Below, piece by piece: positions 51,528 through 60,787 of a DNA stretch of 64,000 bases; positions within the stretch are counted from its first letter, which is position 1, and the number at the start of each line of letters is the position of its first letter. This DNA comes from Niveibacterium umoris (GTDB lineage: Bacteria > Pseudomonadota > Gammaproteobacteria > Burkholderiales > Rhodocyclaceae). Under the pieces are notes generated by a model. The model saw only the letters and a program-made list of their open reading frames with translations. It ran no database searches and was not told where the DNA came from. A program made the translations under genes and the position numbers. The DNA lies in contig NZ_JACIET010000002.1 in NCBI RefSeq assembly GCF_014197015.1, positions 682,001 to 746,000 of the forward strand. The letters are read 5' to 3'.

Positions 51528-53501
51528 ATGTCGAATCCCGGCTTGGCGCAGGCAGACCCGCTGGATACCTTTCCGCGGCTGCTGCGGCATCACGCGACGG
51601 TGCGGCCCGCGAAAGCGGCGGTGCGCGAGAAGGAATTCGGCATCTGGCAGACCTACACCTGGGCGGATGCGGCGGACAATGTACGCGCGCTCGCCTGCGG
51701 TCTGGCGGAGCTCGGCTTCAAACGCGGCGATCGCCTCGCCATCGTCGGCGACAACCGGCCGCGCCTGTACTGGGCGATCTGCGCGGCGCAAGCACTGGGC
51801 GGCATCCCGGTGCCGATGTACCAGGACGCAGTGGCGCAGGAAATGGCCTTCGTAATGGCCGATGCCGAAATCCGCTTCGCCCTCGCCGAGGATCAGGAGC
51901 AGGTCGACAAACTGCTCGACGTGCAGGCGACGGTGCCGGTGCTGCGCCACATCCTCTACGACGACACCCGCGGCATGCGCCATTACGCGCAAGCCGGCCT
52001 GATGTCGCTCGACGAATTGCAGCGCCACGGCCACGCGCGTCACCAGCGCGAACCGCAGTTTTACGAGCTCGAAGTGGCCAAGGGCGCGGCGGCCGACACC
52101 GCGATCATGCTGTACACCTCCGGCACCACCGGCACGCCCAAGGGCGTGATGCTCTCGCACGCCAACCTGCTGCTCACCGCGAAGAACGCGGCCGAGTTCG
52201 ATGGCCTCACCGAACACGAAGAAATCCTCTCCTACCTGCCGATGGCCTGGGTGGGCGACAACATATTCTCGTGCGCGCAGGCCTATGTCACCGGCTTCTG
52301 CATCAACTGCCCGGAATCGTCCGAGACCGTGATGACCGATCTGCGCGAGATCGGCCCCACCTACTACTTTGCACCGCCGCGGGTGTTCGAGAACCTGCTC
52401 ACCAGCGTGATGATCCGGATGGAGGATGCCGGTGCGATCAAGCGCAGGCTGTTCCATCACTTCATGGCGGTGGCAAAGCGCGTCGGGCCGCAGATTCTTG
52501 ATGGCCTGAAAGTCGGTCTGCTCGACCGCCTGCACTACGGCCTCGGACAACTGCTCGTATATGGCCCTTTGCGCAACGTGCTCGGCTTTTCACGCGTGCG
52601 CGTCGGCTACACCGCTGGCGAGGCGATCGGGCCGGAAATCTTCAGCTTCTACCGTTCCCTTGGCATCAACCTCAAACAGCTCTATGGCCAGACCGAGGGC
52701 TGCGTGTTCATCTGCATGCAGCCGCACAACGAGGTCTTCGCCGACACCGTTGGCCCGGCAGCACCCGGCGTCGAAATCAGGATTGCCGACAACGGCGAGG
52801 TGCTCTACCGCGGCCCCGGCGTGTTCCAGGCCTATTTCAAGAATCCGGAATCCACTGCCAGCACCAAGACGCCGGACGGCTGGGTGCATACCGGCGATGC
52901 GGGCTACTTCGATGCGCGCGGCCACCTCAAGATCATCGATCGCGCCAAGGATGTCGGCCGCCTGACCGACGGCAACCTGTTCGCGCCGAAGTACATCGAG
53001 AACAAGCTCAAATTCTTCCCCAACATCAAGGAAGCGGTAGCCTTCGGCGACGGCCGCGGGCAGGTGTGCGCCTTCATCAACATCGACATCAGCGCGGTCG
53101 GCAACTGGGCCGAGCGGCGCAACCTCGCCTACGCGGGCTACACCGATCTCGCTGGCCGACCCGAGGTGTATGGGCTGATCTGCGAATGCGTCGAACAGGT
53201 GAACGCCGATCTCGCTGCGGACGAGAAGATGGCTGCCTGCCAGATCCATCGCTTCCTGATCCTGCACAAGGAACTCGATGCCGACGATGGCGAGCTGACC
53301 CGCACCCGCAAGGTGCGCCGCCGCTTCATCGAGGAAAAGTACGGCACGTTGATCGCCGCGCTCTACGATGAAGCCAAGACCAGCTGCTTTATCGAGACCC
53401 AGGTGAAGTACGAGGATGGCCGCAGCGGCGTGATTTCTGCGGACCTGAAGATCGAAGCGGCGAAGGTATTCGCCCCCGGTGGCGCAAAGCGGGCGGCCTG
53501 A
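51528..53501 (+). CDS. AMP-dependent acyl-CoA synthetase (long-chain type)
   Basis: 657 residues. The P-loop motif YTSGTTGTPKGVMLSH and the later GQTEGC and WVHTGDAGYFDARGHLKIID segments mark the adenylate-forming ligase family; length and DRAKDVGRLTDGNLFAPKYI place it near long-chain fatty-acid:CoA ligases. It charges a carboxylic acid with CoA. AGGAGG lies seven bases before the ATG. Its stop TGA overlaps the livG ATG by one base, so ligase and importer are translationally linked, implying that the imported substrate is the acid activated here. Confidence 0.9.
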   Translation: MSNPGLAQADPLDTFPRLLRHHATVRPAKAAVREKEFGIWQTYTWADAADNVRALACGLAELGFKRGDRLAIVGDNRPRLYWAICAAQALGGIPVPMYQDAVAQEMAFVMADAEIRFALAEDQEQVDKLLDVQATVPVLRHILYDDTRGMRHYAQAGLMSLDELQRHGHARHQREPQFYELEVAKGAAADTAIMLYTSGTTGTPKGVMLSHANLLLTAKNAAEFDGLTEHEEILSYLPMAWVGDNIFSCAQAYVTGFCINCPESSETVMTDLREIGPTYYFAPPRVFENLLTSVMIRMEDAGAIKRRLFHHFMAVAKRVGPQILDGLKVGLLDRLHYGLGQLLVYGPLRNVLGFSRVRVGYTAGEAIGPEIFSFYRSLGINLKQLYGQTEGCVFICMQPHNEVFADTVGPAAPGVEIRIADNGEVLYRGPGVFQAYFKNPESTASTKTPDGWVHTGDAGYFDARGHLKIIDRAKDVGRLTDGNLFAPKYIENKLKFFPNIKEAVAFGDGRGQVCAFINIDISAVGNWAERRNLAYAGYTDLAGRPEVYGLICECVEQVNADLAADEKMAACQIHRFLILHKELDADDGELTRTRKVRRRFIEEKYGTLIAALYDEAKTSCFIETQVKYEDGRSGVISADLKIEAAKVFAPGGAKRAA

Positions 53502-54334
53502 TGAACATGAACGAGATCGCGCAGGGCGCGGGGGGTGCGGTGGCGGAAAGCGCAGGGCGCAAGATCGGCGACGTGATCCTCAGTCTGGAGCACATCTCGC
53601 TCGCCTTCGGTGGCGTCAAGGCGCTCACCGACATCAGCTTCGATGTGCGTGAAGGCGAGGTGCGCGCGATCATCGGCCCCAATGGCGCGGGCAAGAGTTC
53701 GATGCTCAACGTCATCAACGGTGTCTACCACCCGCAGCAAGGCCGCATCGTGTTTCATGGCAAGGAGCGTCGCGCGATGGAGCCGCACAAGGCGGCGCGC
53801 CAGGGCATCGCGCGCACCTTCCAGAACATCGCGCTGTTCAAGGGCATGAGCGTGCTCGACAACCTGATGACCGGCCGCGTCACCAAGATGCACCACGGCC
53901 TGTTCGCGCACATGCTCGGTTTCGGCCCCGGGCGCCGCGAAGAGCTCGCACACCGCCAGAAGGTGGAGGAAGTGATCGACTTCCTCGAAATCCAGCACAT
54001 CCGCAAGACGCCGGTCGGCCGCCTGCCCTACGGCTTGCAGAAACGCGTCGAACTGGGTCGCGCCCTCGCGGCCGAGCCAAGCCTGCTGCTGCTCGACGAA
54101 CCGATGGCGGGCATGAACGTCGAGGAGAAGGAGGACATGTGCCGCTTCATCCTCGATGTGAACGACCAGATGGGCACGACGATCGTGCTGATCGAACACG
54201 ACATGGGCGTGGTGATGGACATCTCGGATCGCGTCGTGGTGCTCGACTATGGCAAGAAGATCGGCGACGGTGTGCCGGATGAAGTCAAGGCCAATCCCGA
54301 CGTGATCAAGGCCTACCTTGGCGCCGGGCACTGA
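53501..54334 (+). CDS. livG: ABC transporter ATP-binding protein, LivG type
   Basis: 277 residues. Walker A GPNGAGKSS, Q-loop ARTFQNIALF, signature LPYGLQKRVELGRAL (LivG-typical, not LSGGQ), Walker B LLLLDEP, switch His in VLIEHDMGVV. It powers a hydrophobic-amino-acid-type importer. The family also carries amides, urea and aromatic or dicarboxylic acids, so substrate is open. It starts on the last base of the ligase stop. Confidence 0.92.
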   Translation: MNMNEIAQGAGGAVAESAGRKIGDVILSLEHISLAFGGVKALTDISFDVREGEVRAIIGPNGAGKSSMLNVINGVYHPQQGRIVFHGKERRAMEPHKAARQGIARTFQNIALFKGMSVLDNLMTGRVTKMHHGLFAHMLGFGPGRREELAHRQKVEEVIDFLEIQHIRKTPVGRLPYGLQKRVELGRALAAEPSLLLLDEPMAGMNVEEKEDMCRFILDVNDQMGTTIVLIEHDMGVVMDISDRVVVLDYGKKIGDGVPDEVKANPDVIKAYLGAGH

Positions 54335-54346
54335 GGGGAGCGACGC

Positions 54347-55261
54347 ATGCAATTCTTCTTTGAAGCGCTGATCGGCGGGCTGCTCTCGGGCGTGATGTAC
54401 TCGCTGGTCGCGCTTGGCTTCGTGCTGATCTTCAAGGCCTCCGGCGTGTTCAACTTCGCGCAGGGTGCGATGGTCTTCTTCGCGGCGCTGACCGTCGTGG
54501 GCTTCATCGGCAAGGGCGTGCCGCTGCCGCTCGCGATCGTGCTGGCTTTTGGCGCGATGGTGCTGCTGGGGCTGGCGACCGAACGCTTCGTGCTGCGCAA
54601 GCTGGTCGGCCAGCCGCCGATCTCGCTTTTCATGGCGACCATCGGCCTCGCTTTCTTCATCGAAGGCCTCGCGCCGATGCTGTGGGGCAGCGAGGTGCGC
54701 CCGATCGAGCTGGGCATCCAGGATGAGCCTATCCCCTGGCTGCTGGAACGCTTCGACATCGTCGTCAGCCGATTCGATCTGGTCGCGTCCGGCATCGCTG
54801 CGGCGCTGGTGGCGGTGCTCGCGATCTTCTTCCAGAAGACCCGCATCGGCCGTGCGCTGCGCGCGGTGGCGGACGATCACCAGGCAGCGCTGTCGATCGG
54901 TATTCCGCTTGAACGCATCTGGGCGATCGTCTGGGCAGTGGCAGGCTTCGTCGCGCTGGTCGCCGGCCTCTTGTGGGGCTCGCGCAACGGCGTGCAGTTC
55001 GCGCTCACCTTCACCGCGCTCAAGGCGCTGCCGGTATTGGTGCTGGGGGGCTTCGATTCGGTTGCCGGCGCGATCGTCGGCGGCCTGATCATCGGCGCGT
55101 CGGAAAAGCTCGCCGAGATCTACCTGCCGCCGCTGATGCAGGCCGGCTTTGGCGGCAACTTCGGCGGGATCGAGGGCTGGTTTCCGTATGTGCTGGCGCT
55201 GCTGTTCCTGCTGGTGCGGCCCGAAGGGCTGTTCGGTGAGAAGCACATCGATCGTGTCTGA
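54347..55261 (+). CDS. livH: ABC transporter permease, LivH type
   Basis: 304 residues, about eight hydrophobic segments. The EAA-like loop typical of LivH is near residue 190 (AVADDHQAALSIGI). Starts 12 bases after livG. Together with LivM it forms the channel. Confidence 0.92.
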   Translation: MQFFFEALIGGLLSGVMYSLVALGFVLIFKASGVFNFAQGAMVFFAALTVVGFIGKGVPLPLAIVLAFGAMVLLGLATERFVLRKLVGQPPISLFMATIGLAFFIEGLAPMLWGSEVRPIELGIQDEPIPWLLERFDIVVSRFDLVASGIAAALVAVLAIFFQKTRIGRALRAVADDHQAALSIGIPLERIWAIVWAVAGFVALVAGLLWGSRNGVQFALTFTALKALPVLVLGGFDSVAGAIVGGLIIGASEKLAEIYLPPLMQAGFGGNFGGIEGWFPYVLALLFLLVRPEGLFGEKHIDRV

Positions 55262-55394
55262 GCCCGCGATGCGTCTGCTGCGCCCGCCGATCCCGCACCT
55301 GCGATGCTCGCCGTACTACCTGTACGGCTGCGCTTCTCGGCACGGCGTGGGCGCGCTCGCTACGACGCCGCACGGACTCAAGAAGGAGTAACGC

Positions 55395-56471
55395 ATGCTC
55401 TACCGTGAAGCCGGTCAGTTCAAAGCCTCGTTCGCCGAGGACATGCAGATCTTCCCGATCCGGCAGGACCGCATCGCTATGGTCCTGCTGCTGGCTTTTG
55501 CCTTCCTCGGCGTGCCGCTGTTCGCGAGCGAGTACTGGTTCTCGGCGATCCTGATCCCCTTCCTGATCTTCGCGCTCGCCTCGCTGGGCCTCAACATCCT
55601 GACCGGTTATTGCGGCCAGCTTTCGCTGGGGACGGCTGCCTTCATGGCGGTGGGCGCGTATGCAGCGTACAACTTCCAGTTGCGGGTCGAGGGCATCCCG
55701 ATCCTCGTGTCCTTCGCGCTGGCGGGTTTCACCGCTGCGGCGGTGGGCGTGCTGTTCGGCCTGCCGAGCCTGCGTATCAAGGGTTTCTACCTTGCCGTGG
55801 CGACGCTTGCGGCGCAATTCTTCATCGTGTGGTGCCTGACCAAGTTTCCGTGGTTGTCGAACAATTCGTCGTCGGGCGTGATCTCGACGCAGAAGATCCG
55901 CATCCTGGGCATCGCGTTCGACTCACCGGCCGCGAAGTACCTGCTGGTGCTGACGATCGTCACGCTGATGGCGCTGGCGGCCAAGAATCTCGCCCGCAGT
56001 ACCACCGGTCGCGCGTGGATGGCGGTGCGCGACATGGATGTCGCCGCGCAGGTCATCGGTATCCCGCTGATGCACACCAAGCTCACTGCGTTTGCGGTGA
56101 GCTCCTTCTACTGCGGCGTGGCCGGTGCGCTGTATGCGTTCTGTTACCTCGGCTCGGTCGAACCGGATGGCTTCAGTCTCGACCTCTCCTTCCGCATCCT
56201 TTTCATGGTCATCATCGGCGGCGTCGGCACGGTGCTCGGGTCCTTCCTCGGCGCGGCCTTCATCCTGCTGTTGCCGATCCTGCTCGACACCACGTTGTTG
56301 CCGACCGCGCATGCGCTCGGCCTGCCGTTTTCGAATGCCACCGTGTCGCACATCCAGACCATGGTGTTCGGCGCGCTGATCATGTTCTTCCTGATCGTCG
56401 AGCCGCATGGGCTGGCGCGGCTGTGGCAGATCACCAAGGAGAAGCTCAGGCTTTGGCCTTTCCCGCATTGA
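55395..56471 (+). CDS. livM: ABC transporter permease, LivM type
   Basis: 358 residues with about ten hydrophobic segments. The LivM-typical segment GLNILTGYCGQLSLGTAAFM lies near residue 65-85, and AVRDMDVAAQVIGIPLMHTK near 210-230 is the ATPase-contacting loop. The 133 bases before it are longer than other gaps in the operon and hold a 40-codon open frame (55269-55391) that I do not count as a gene. AAGGAG precedes the ATG. Confidence 0.92.
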   Translation: MLYREAGQFKASFAEDMQIFPIRQDRIAMVLLLAFAFLGVPLFASEYWFSAILIPFLIFALASLGLNILTGYCGQLSLGTAAFMAVGAYAAYNFQLRVEGIPILVSFALAGFTAAAVGVLFGLPSLRIKGFYLAVATLAAQFFIVWCLTKFPWLSNNSSSGVISTQKIRILGIAFDSPAAKYLLVLTIVTLMALAAKNLARSTTGRAWMAVRDMDVAAQVIGIPLMHTKLTAFAVSSFYCGVAGALYAFCYLGSVEPDGFSLDLSFRILFMVIIGGVGTVLGSFLGAAFILLLPILLDTTLLPTAHALGLPFSNATVSHIQTMVFGALIMFFLIVEPHGLARLWQITKEKLRLWPFPH

Positions 56472-56528
56472 TCGGGGGATCACTGCGACATGCACAACAC
56501 AACGAGAAACACCCGGAGGAGACATCGC

Positions 56529-57848
56529 ATGAAACGCATCGCACTCGCCGTCGCGGCTGCCGCGACCCTGGCACTGGGCAGCATCGGCACCGCCCATGCA
56601 CAGGCGAAGGAACAGTTCTTCCCGATCCTGTCGTACCGCGTCGGGCCTTACGGCGCGAACGGCCAGTCGCTGTTCGGCGGCATGATCGACTACCTGCAAT
56701 ACGTGAACATGAAGGGCGGTGTGAACGGGGTCATGATGACCTGGGAGGAATGCGAGACCGAGTACAACAACGCCAAGGGCGTTGAGTGCTACGAGCGGCT
56801 CAAGGGCAAGGCGGGTGCGAACTCGGCGCCGGTGTTTCCGCTCTCCACCGGCATTTCCTACGCGCTGATCGACAAGTCTGCCGCCGACAAGATTCCGCTC
56901 GCGATGGTGGGCTACGGCCGCACCGATGCGGTCGATGGCTCGGTGTTCCCGTTTGCCTTCACGATGGTCGGCACCTACCAGATGCAGGCCACCGCGATCG
57001 TCAAATACCTGAAGGACCAGAACAATGGCAGCCTTGCCGGCAAGAAGATCGCCTACATGTATCACGACTCCGCCTACGGCAAGGAGCCGATCGTCGCGCT
57101 CGAAGCCGAGTCGCGGGTGAACAAGTTCGAGCTGGTACAGATTCCGGTCGCGCATCCGGGCAACGAGCAGGGTGCTCAGTGGTTGAAGGTGCGGCAGGAG
57201 CGGCCGGACTACGTGATCTTCTGGGGCTGGGGCGTGATGAACCAGACCGCGCTGAAGGCCGCGCAGAAAGTCGGCTTCCCGCGCGAGAAGATGATCGGAT
57301 CCTGGTGGGCCGGGTCGGAAGAAGACACCGTGCCGGCGGGCGACGCCGCCAAGGGCTACATGAGCGCGACCTGGAACGTCGCCGGCAAGGATGTGCCGCT
57401 AGTCGCCGACATCGAGAAGGTGGTGTACGGCGCCGGCAAGGGCAACCTCAGCGACAAATCAAAGCTGGGTTCGATCCTCTATAACCGCGGTGTGTCGTAC
57501 GGGATTCTCGCCGTCGAAGCGATCCGCAAGGCGCAGGAAAAGTACGGCAAGGGCAAGACCATGAGCGGCGAGCAGATCGCCTGGGCGATGGAGAACCTCG
57601 ACCTCAACGACGCCAAGCTCAAGGCCCTGGGCGCCACCGGCCTGCTGCCGCCGATCAAGACCTCGTGTGAGGACCATGAGGGCTCCGGCAAGATCAAGCT
57701 TCAGCAGTGGGACGGCACCAAGTGGGTGGTGAAGACGGACTGGATCGACGGTAACCGCCAGCTGGTGCACCCGCTGTTCAAGGCGAGCGCGGCGCAGTTC
57801 GCCAAGGACAAGGGCATCACGCCGCGCGACTGCAAGAAGGCGATGTAA
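56529..57848 (+). CDS. ABC transporter substrate-binding protein, LivK/amide type
   Basis: 439 residues, longer than LivJ/LivK (~370). Signal peptide ends near TAHAQ. The mature protein starts AKEQFFPILSYRVGPYGANG and belongs to the type-1 periplasmic-binding fold of the HAAT family. Conserved cysteines occur (ECETEYNN, KGVECYERL, KTSCEDHEG, PRDCKK). It delivers substrate to LivHM. The LivK-type fold near the ligase suggests an acid, aromatic or branched-chain compound rather than a plain amino acid; this is inference. Confidence 0.9.
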   Translation: MKRIALAVAAAATLALGSIGTAHAQAKEQFFPILSYRVGPYGANGQSLFGGMIDYLQYVNMKGGVNGVMMTWEECETEYNNAKGVECYERLKGKAGANSAPVFPLSTGISYALIDKSAADKIPLAMVGYGRTDAVDGSVFPFAFTMVGTYQMQATAIVKYLKDQNNGSLAGKKIAYMYHDSAYGKEPIVALEAESRVNKFELVQIPVAHPGNEQGAQWLKVRQERPDYVIFWGWGVMNQTALKAAQKVGFPREKMIGSWWAGSEEDTVPAGDAAKGYMSATWNVAGKDVPLVADIEKVVYGAGKGNLSDKSKLGSILYNRGVSYGILAVEAIRKAQEKYGKGKTMSGEQIAWAMENLDLNDAKLKALGATGLLPPIKTSCEDHEGSGKIKLQQWDGTKWVVKTDWIDGNRQLVHPLFKASAAQFAKDKGITPRDCKKAM

Positions 57849-57858
57849 GTACCCCGGC

Positions 57859-57884
57859 GACGGGCGGCGTTCGCGTCGCCCGTC
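57859..57884 (+). promoter_or_regulatory. UUCG-capped hairpin between the binding-protein gene and livF
   Basis: GACGGGCGGCG-TTCG-CGTCGCCCGTC: an 11-base stem (one G-U pair in RNA) with a TTCG tetraloop, starting ten bases after the stop codon. There is no T tract. In other ABC operons such hairpins stabilise upstream mRNA or cause partial termination, so that the binding protein is made in excess. That use here is inference. Confidence 0.65.
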
Positions 57885-57912
57885 ATCCTGCCCTGCCCAC
57901 CGGAACCGCCGT

Positions 57913-58746
57913 ATGTCCAACGCCCTGCCCGCCGCCGCACCTGCCACCGAGCGCTACCTCTCTGTGAACAACATCGAGGTCATCTACGACCATGTGATCC
58001 TGGTGCTCAAGGGCGTCTCGCTCGAAGTGCCCAAGGGCCGCATCGTCGCGTTGCTGGGTGCCAACGGCGCGGGAAAGAGCACCACGCTCAAAGCCATCTC
58101 GAACCTGCTCGGTGCCGAGCGGGGCGATGTCACCAAAGGCAGCATCGAGTTCGCCGGCACCCGCATCGACCGCCTCACGCCGGCCGAACTGGTGCGTCGT
58201 GGTGTGATCCAGGTGATGGAAGGGCGCCACTGCTTCGGCCATCTGACGATTGAAGAGAACCTGCTCACCGGTGCCTTCACGCGCAACGGCACCCGCCGTC
58301 AACTCGCCGACAAGCTCGACAAGGTCTACACCTACTTCCCGCGCCTCAAGCAGCGGCGCGCCTCGCAGGCCGGCTACACCTCGGGCGGCGAACAGCAGAT
58401 GTGCGCGATCGGCCGTGCGCTGATGGCCGAACCCGAGATGATCCTGCTCGACGAGCCTTCGATGGGCCTCGCACCCCAGATCGTCGAAGAGATCTTCGAG
58501 ATTGTGCGCGACCTCAACCAGAAAGAAGGTGTGAGCTTCCTGCTCGCCGAGCAGAACACCATGGTCGCGCTACGCTACGCGCACTTCGGCTACATCCTTG
58601 AATCCGGCCGCGTGGTGATGGAAGGCGACGCCGAGACGCTGCGCAATAACGAGGATGTGAAGGAGTTCTACCTTGGGCTGTCGAGCACCGGGCGCAAGAG
58701 CTTCCGCGACGTGAAGCATTACCGCCGTCGCAAGCGCTGGCTCTAG
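57913..58746 (+). CDS. livF: ABC transporter ATP-binding protein, LivF type
   Basis: 277 residues, slightly longer than LivF of E. coli (237), with an extra ~40 residues at the C-terminus (GRKSFRDVKHYRRRKRWL, basic). Walker A GANGAGKST, signature TSGGEQQMCAIGRAL, Walker B MILLDEPSMGLAP. Second ATPase of the importer. Its codon after the hairpin suggests lower translation than livG. Confidence 0.92.
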   Translation: MSNALPAAAPATERYLSVNNIEVIYDHVILVLKGVSLEVPKGRIVALLGANGAGKSTTLKAISNLLGAERGDVTKGSIEFAGTRIDRLTPAELVRRGVIQVMEGRHCFGHLTIEENLLTGAFTRNGTRRQLADKLDKVYTYFPRLKQRRASQAGYTSGGEQQMCAIGRALMAEPEMILLDEPSMGLAPQIVEEIFEIVRDLNQKEGVSFLLAEQNTMVALRYAHFGYILESGRVVMEGDAETLRNNEDVKEFYLGLSSTGRKSFRDVKHYRRRKRWL

Positions 58747-58975
58747 CGATCGGGCAGTTCGGCCACATGGCTGCGTTGCGGGCGTGCTTGCGGGTGACCC
58801 GCCCACGGCGCGAATCCGCGCCTTGCCCCGCGGCCGCAATGGCCTGATCACGGCGTGTCGCTGTGCGGCCAAATGCAGAACCTCAAACCTTGCGCGCTGC
58901 GCTCAAGTTCTTGGCTGAGGTGCCGTAGAAGCGAGTCTCGACCTTGCCAGCAGCACTCCTGATCGCGCCTACGTG

Positions 58976-60217
58976 ATGTCGTTACTGGATCGATGCCTCC
59001 ATCTGCAACGTTTGTCGCGTTCGCCCGGGCTGAAGGTGAGCGCTCGGTTGGGCGCTTTCTTGCTTGCAGGCTGGGCCGGCATCGCCTGTGCCGATGAAGA
59101 CAGAGCCTTCCAGTTCAATGGCTTCGTCAACGCCGGGCTGGCGCGTTCGAGTTTCGACGAGGCGCGTTACAGATACATCCCGACCGCGGATACCGAGATC
59201 GGCACCGACCTGACGCCGCGTGTCGATACGCAGGCCGGTTTGCAACTGCGGTATAGCTTCAGCGACACCGTGAATGCCACCGCGCAGGTATTGCTGCGCG
59301 ATCCGCCGACCGAGGGTTCGCCGCTCAAGCTCGCCTGGGCCTATGCAGGCATCCAGCTGACGCCGCGTACCGAGGTGAAGCTGGGCCGTTACATGATGCC
59401 CTTCTTCCTGTTTACCGATACCCGCCACGTTCGCTACGCGCAACCCTGGGTCCGGCCGCCGGCCGAGGTGTATGCACTGATTGGCAATACCGAGTATTTC
59501 GACGGGGCCTACCTTCGGCATCTGACGCCAGTGGGGCGGTGGTCGCTGGCGACCGAAGCGTTCATCGGCGCCAACCGCGTCGAAAATGCCCGGTCTGCGC
59601 TCAGTGGCACCTACTATGGCATGGCCTTCAGCCTCTACGACAGCAACTGGACGTTCAGGGTGATGGCGCAGAACGGCACCACGCATTTGCAGTCGCCACG
59701 ACTCGACGGCGTGCTCGCGCTCTTGCAGCGGCGCGCGCCGGACGTTGCCGCCGATTATGCGTTTTCCGAACTGAAGAACACCGGCTACATGAGCGCCGGA
59801 TTGCGCTACGAGGCAGAAGACTGGATTGTGCTGGCCGAGATCGCGGACACTCGGGTGGGCGACACAAAATTCCTGGTCAGCGATACCGGGGCCTACTTCA
59901 CTGTCGGGCGCCGCATCGGGGACTGGATGCCCTTTGCCGGTTTCGCCGAGCGACGCAGCCATAATCCCGGCGCTGACCCCCGCATTACCGATCCGGTGGC
60001 GAACGCTGTCGTTTCCAAGGTCCTTGCAGCGCAGGACTATAGCCAGCGCACCGTGACGCTCGGCCTGCGTTGGGATGTGGTACTGAACCTCGCGCTCAAG
60101 CTGCAGCTGGATCGGGTGCAGCCAAGCGCGGGTGGCAAGGGCGCGTTCAGCGCGCCGCTGCCCGCCGGGCACGACCATTCCGACGTGTTCAGCGTCGCTG
60201 CGCACTACATATTCTGA
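58976..60217 (+). CDS. Outer-membrane porin-like beta-barrel protein
   Basis: 413 residues. A basic N-terminus and hydrophobic core (ARLGAFLLAGWAGIACADE) form the signal peptide. The mature part alternates aromatic and polar residues, with porin-like turns, ending in VAAHYIF, a C-terminal Phe as needed for barrel assembly. No conserved ligand residues are visible. The ATG at 58976 is preferred over GTG at 58973. Its TGA overlaps the ATG of the PstS-like gene by one base, so the two are translated together. Confidence 0.8.
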   Translation: MSLLDRCLHLQRLSRSPGLKVSARLGAFLLAGWAGIACADEDRAFQFNGFVNAGLARSSFDEARYRYIPTADTEIGTDLTPRVDTQAGLQLRYSFSDTVNATAQVLLRDPPTEGSPLKLAWAYAGIQLTPRTEVKLGRYMMPFFLFTDTRHVRYAQPWVRPPAEVYALIGNTEYFDGAYLRHLTPVGRWSLATEAFIGANRVENARSALSGTYYGMAFSLYDSNWTFRVMAQNGTTHLQSPRLDGVLALLQRRAPDVAADYAFSELKNTGYMSAGLRYEAEDWIVLAEIADTRVGDTKFLVSDTGAYFTVGRRIGDWMPFAGFAERRSHNPGADPRITDPVANAVVSKVLAAQDYSQRTVTLGLRWDVVLNLALKLQLDRVQPSAGGKGAFSAPLPAGHDHSDVFSVAAHYIF

Positions 60218-60657
60218 TGCGACCGATCCGGGCCTTCCTCATGTCGATCTGCGCCAGCATCGCGCTGGCTACGGGCGTGGCGGCCGCGGAGGAGCCCGGT
60301 GATCTGGTCGTCGTCGCCGGCCGCGCCAGTACACTGTCGACGCTCACGCGCGAAGAGGTGACGCGCCTTTACCTGGGCGAACGACTCGACGGCGACAAGA
60401 GCCAGCTCAAGGCGCTGGAACTGGACCTACCCCCGTGGGCGCGCGGCGCCTTCTACAGCCGACTGCTGGGCCGCTCGGAAGTACAGATGCGGGCGCTCTG
60501 GGCGCGGCTGGTGTTCAGCGGAAAGGGCCGTCCGCCACGCATCGTGGCCAATGCAGACGAGGCCTTGCGGGAACTTGAATCGAGTGCTTCGGTAATTGTC
60601 TTCCTGCCCGCCGACAAGGCCGCCGCAGCGAAGCTCAAACCGCTGTTTACGCTCTGA
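60217..60657 (+). CDS. Small PstS-like periplasmic protein
   Basis: 146 residues. Signal peptide MRPIRAFLMSICASIALATG, mature part (LVVVAGRASTLSTLTREEVT, then RLYLGERLDG) of the phosphate-binding-like (PBP-like) type that is shorter than PstS (~320). Proteins of this short class are encoded next to sensor kinases, where they probably act as sensory, not transport, proteins. It starts on the stop codon of the porin gene and is followed after 130 bases by the kinase. Confidence 0.8.
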   Translation: MRPIRAFLMSICASIALATGVAAAEEPGDLVVVAGRASTLSTLTREEVTRLYLGERLDGDKSQLKALELDLPPWARGAFYSRLLGRSEVQMRALWARLVFSGKGRPPRIVANADEALRELESSASVIVFLPADKAAAAKLKPLFTL

Positions 60658-60787
60658 GGCTGTCGCGCCCGGCGCCTCGATATCACCAAAAACCCTGCTC
60701 GAAGCATGCCTTTCGGTAAGGAGCCTGCTGACCAATACTGAACTGTTGCGGCGGAAATGAGGTCGCGTCCAGGGCCGGGGGTCGGGC

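Noticed and set aside
55269-55391. 40-codon frame in the gap between livH and livM
   Set aside because: No ribosome binding site, no motif and odd Cys/Tyr/Pro composition; ends exactly at the livM ribosome binding site by chance.
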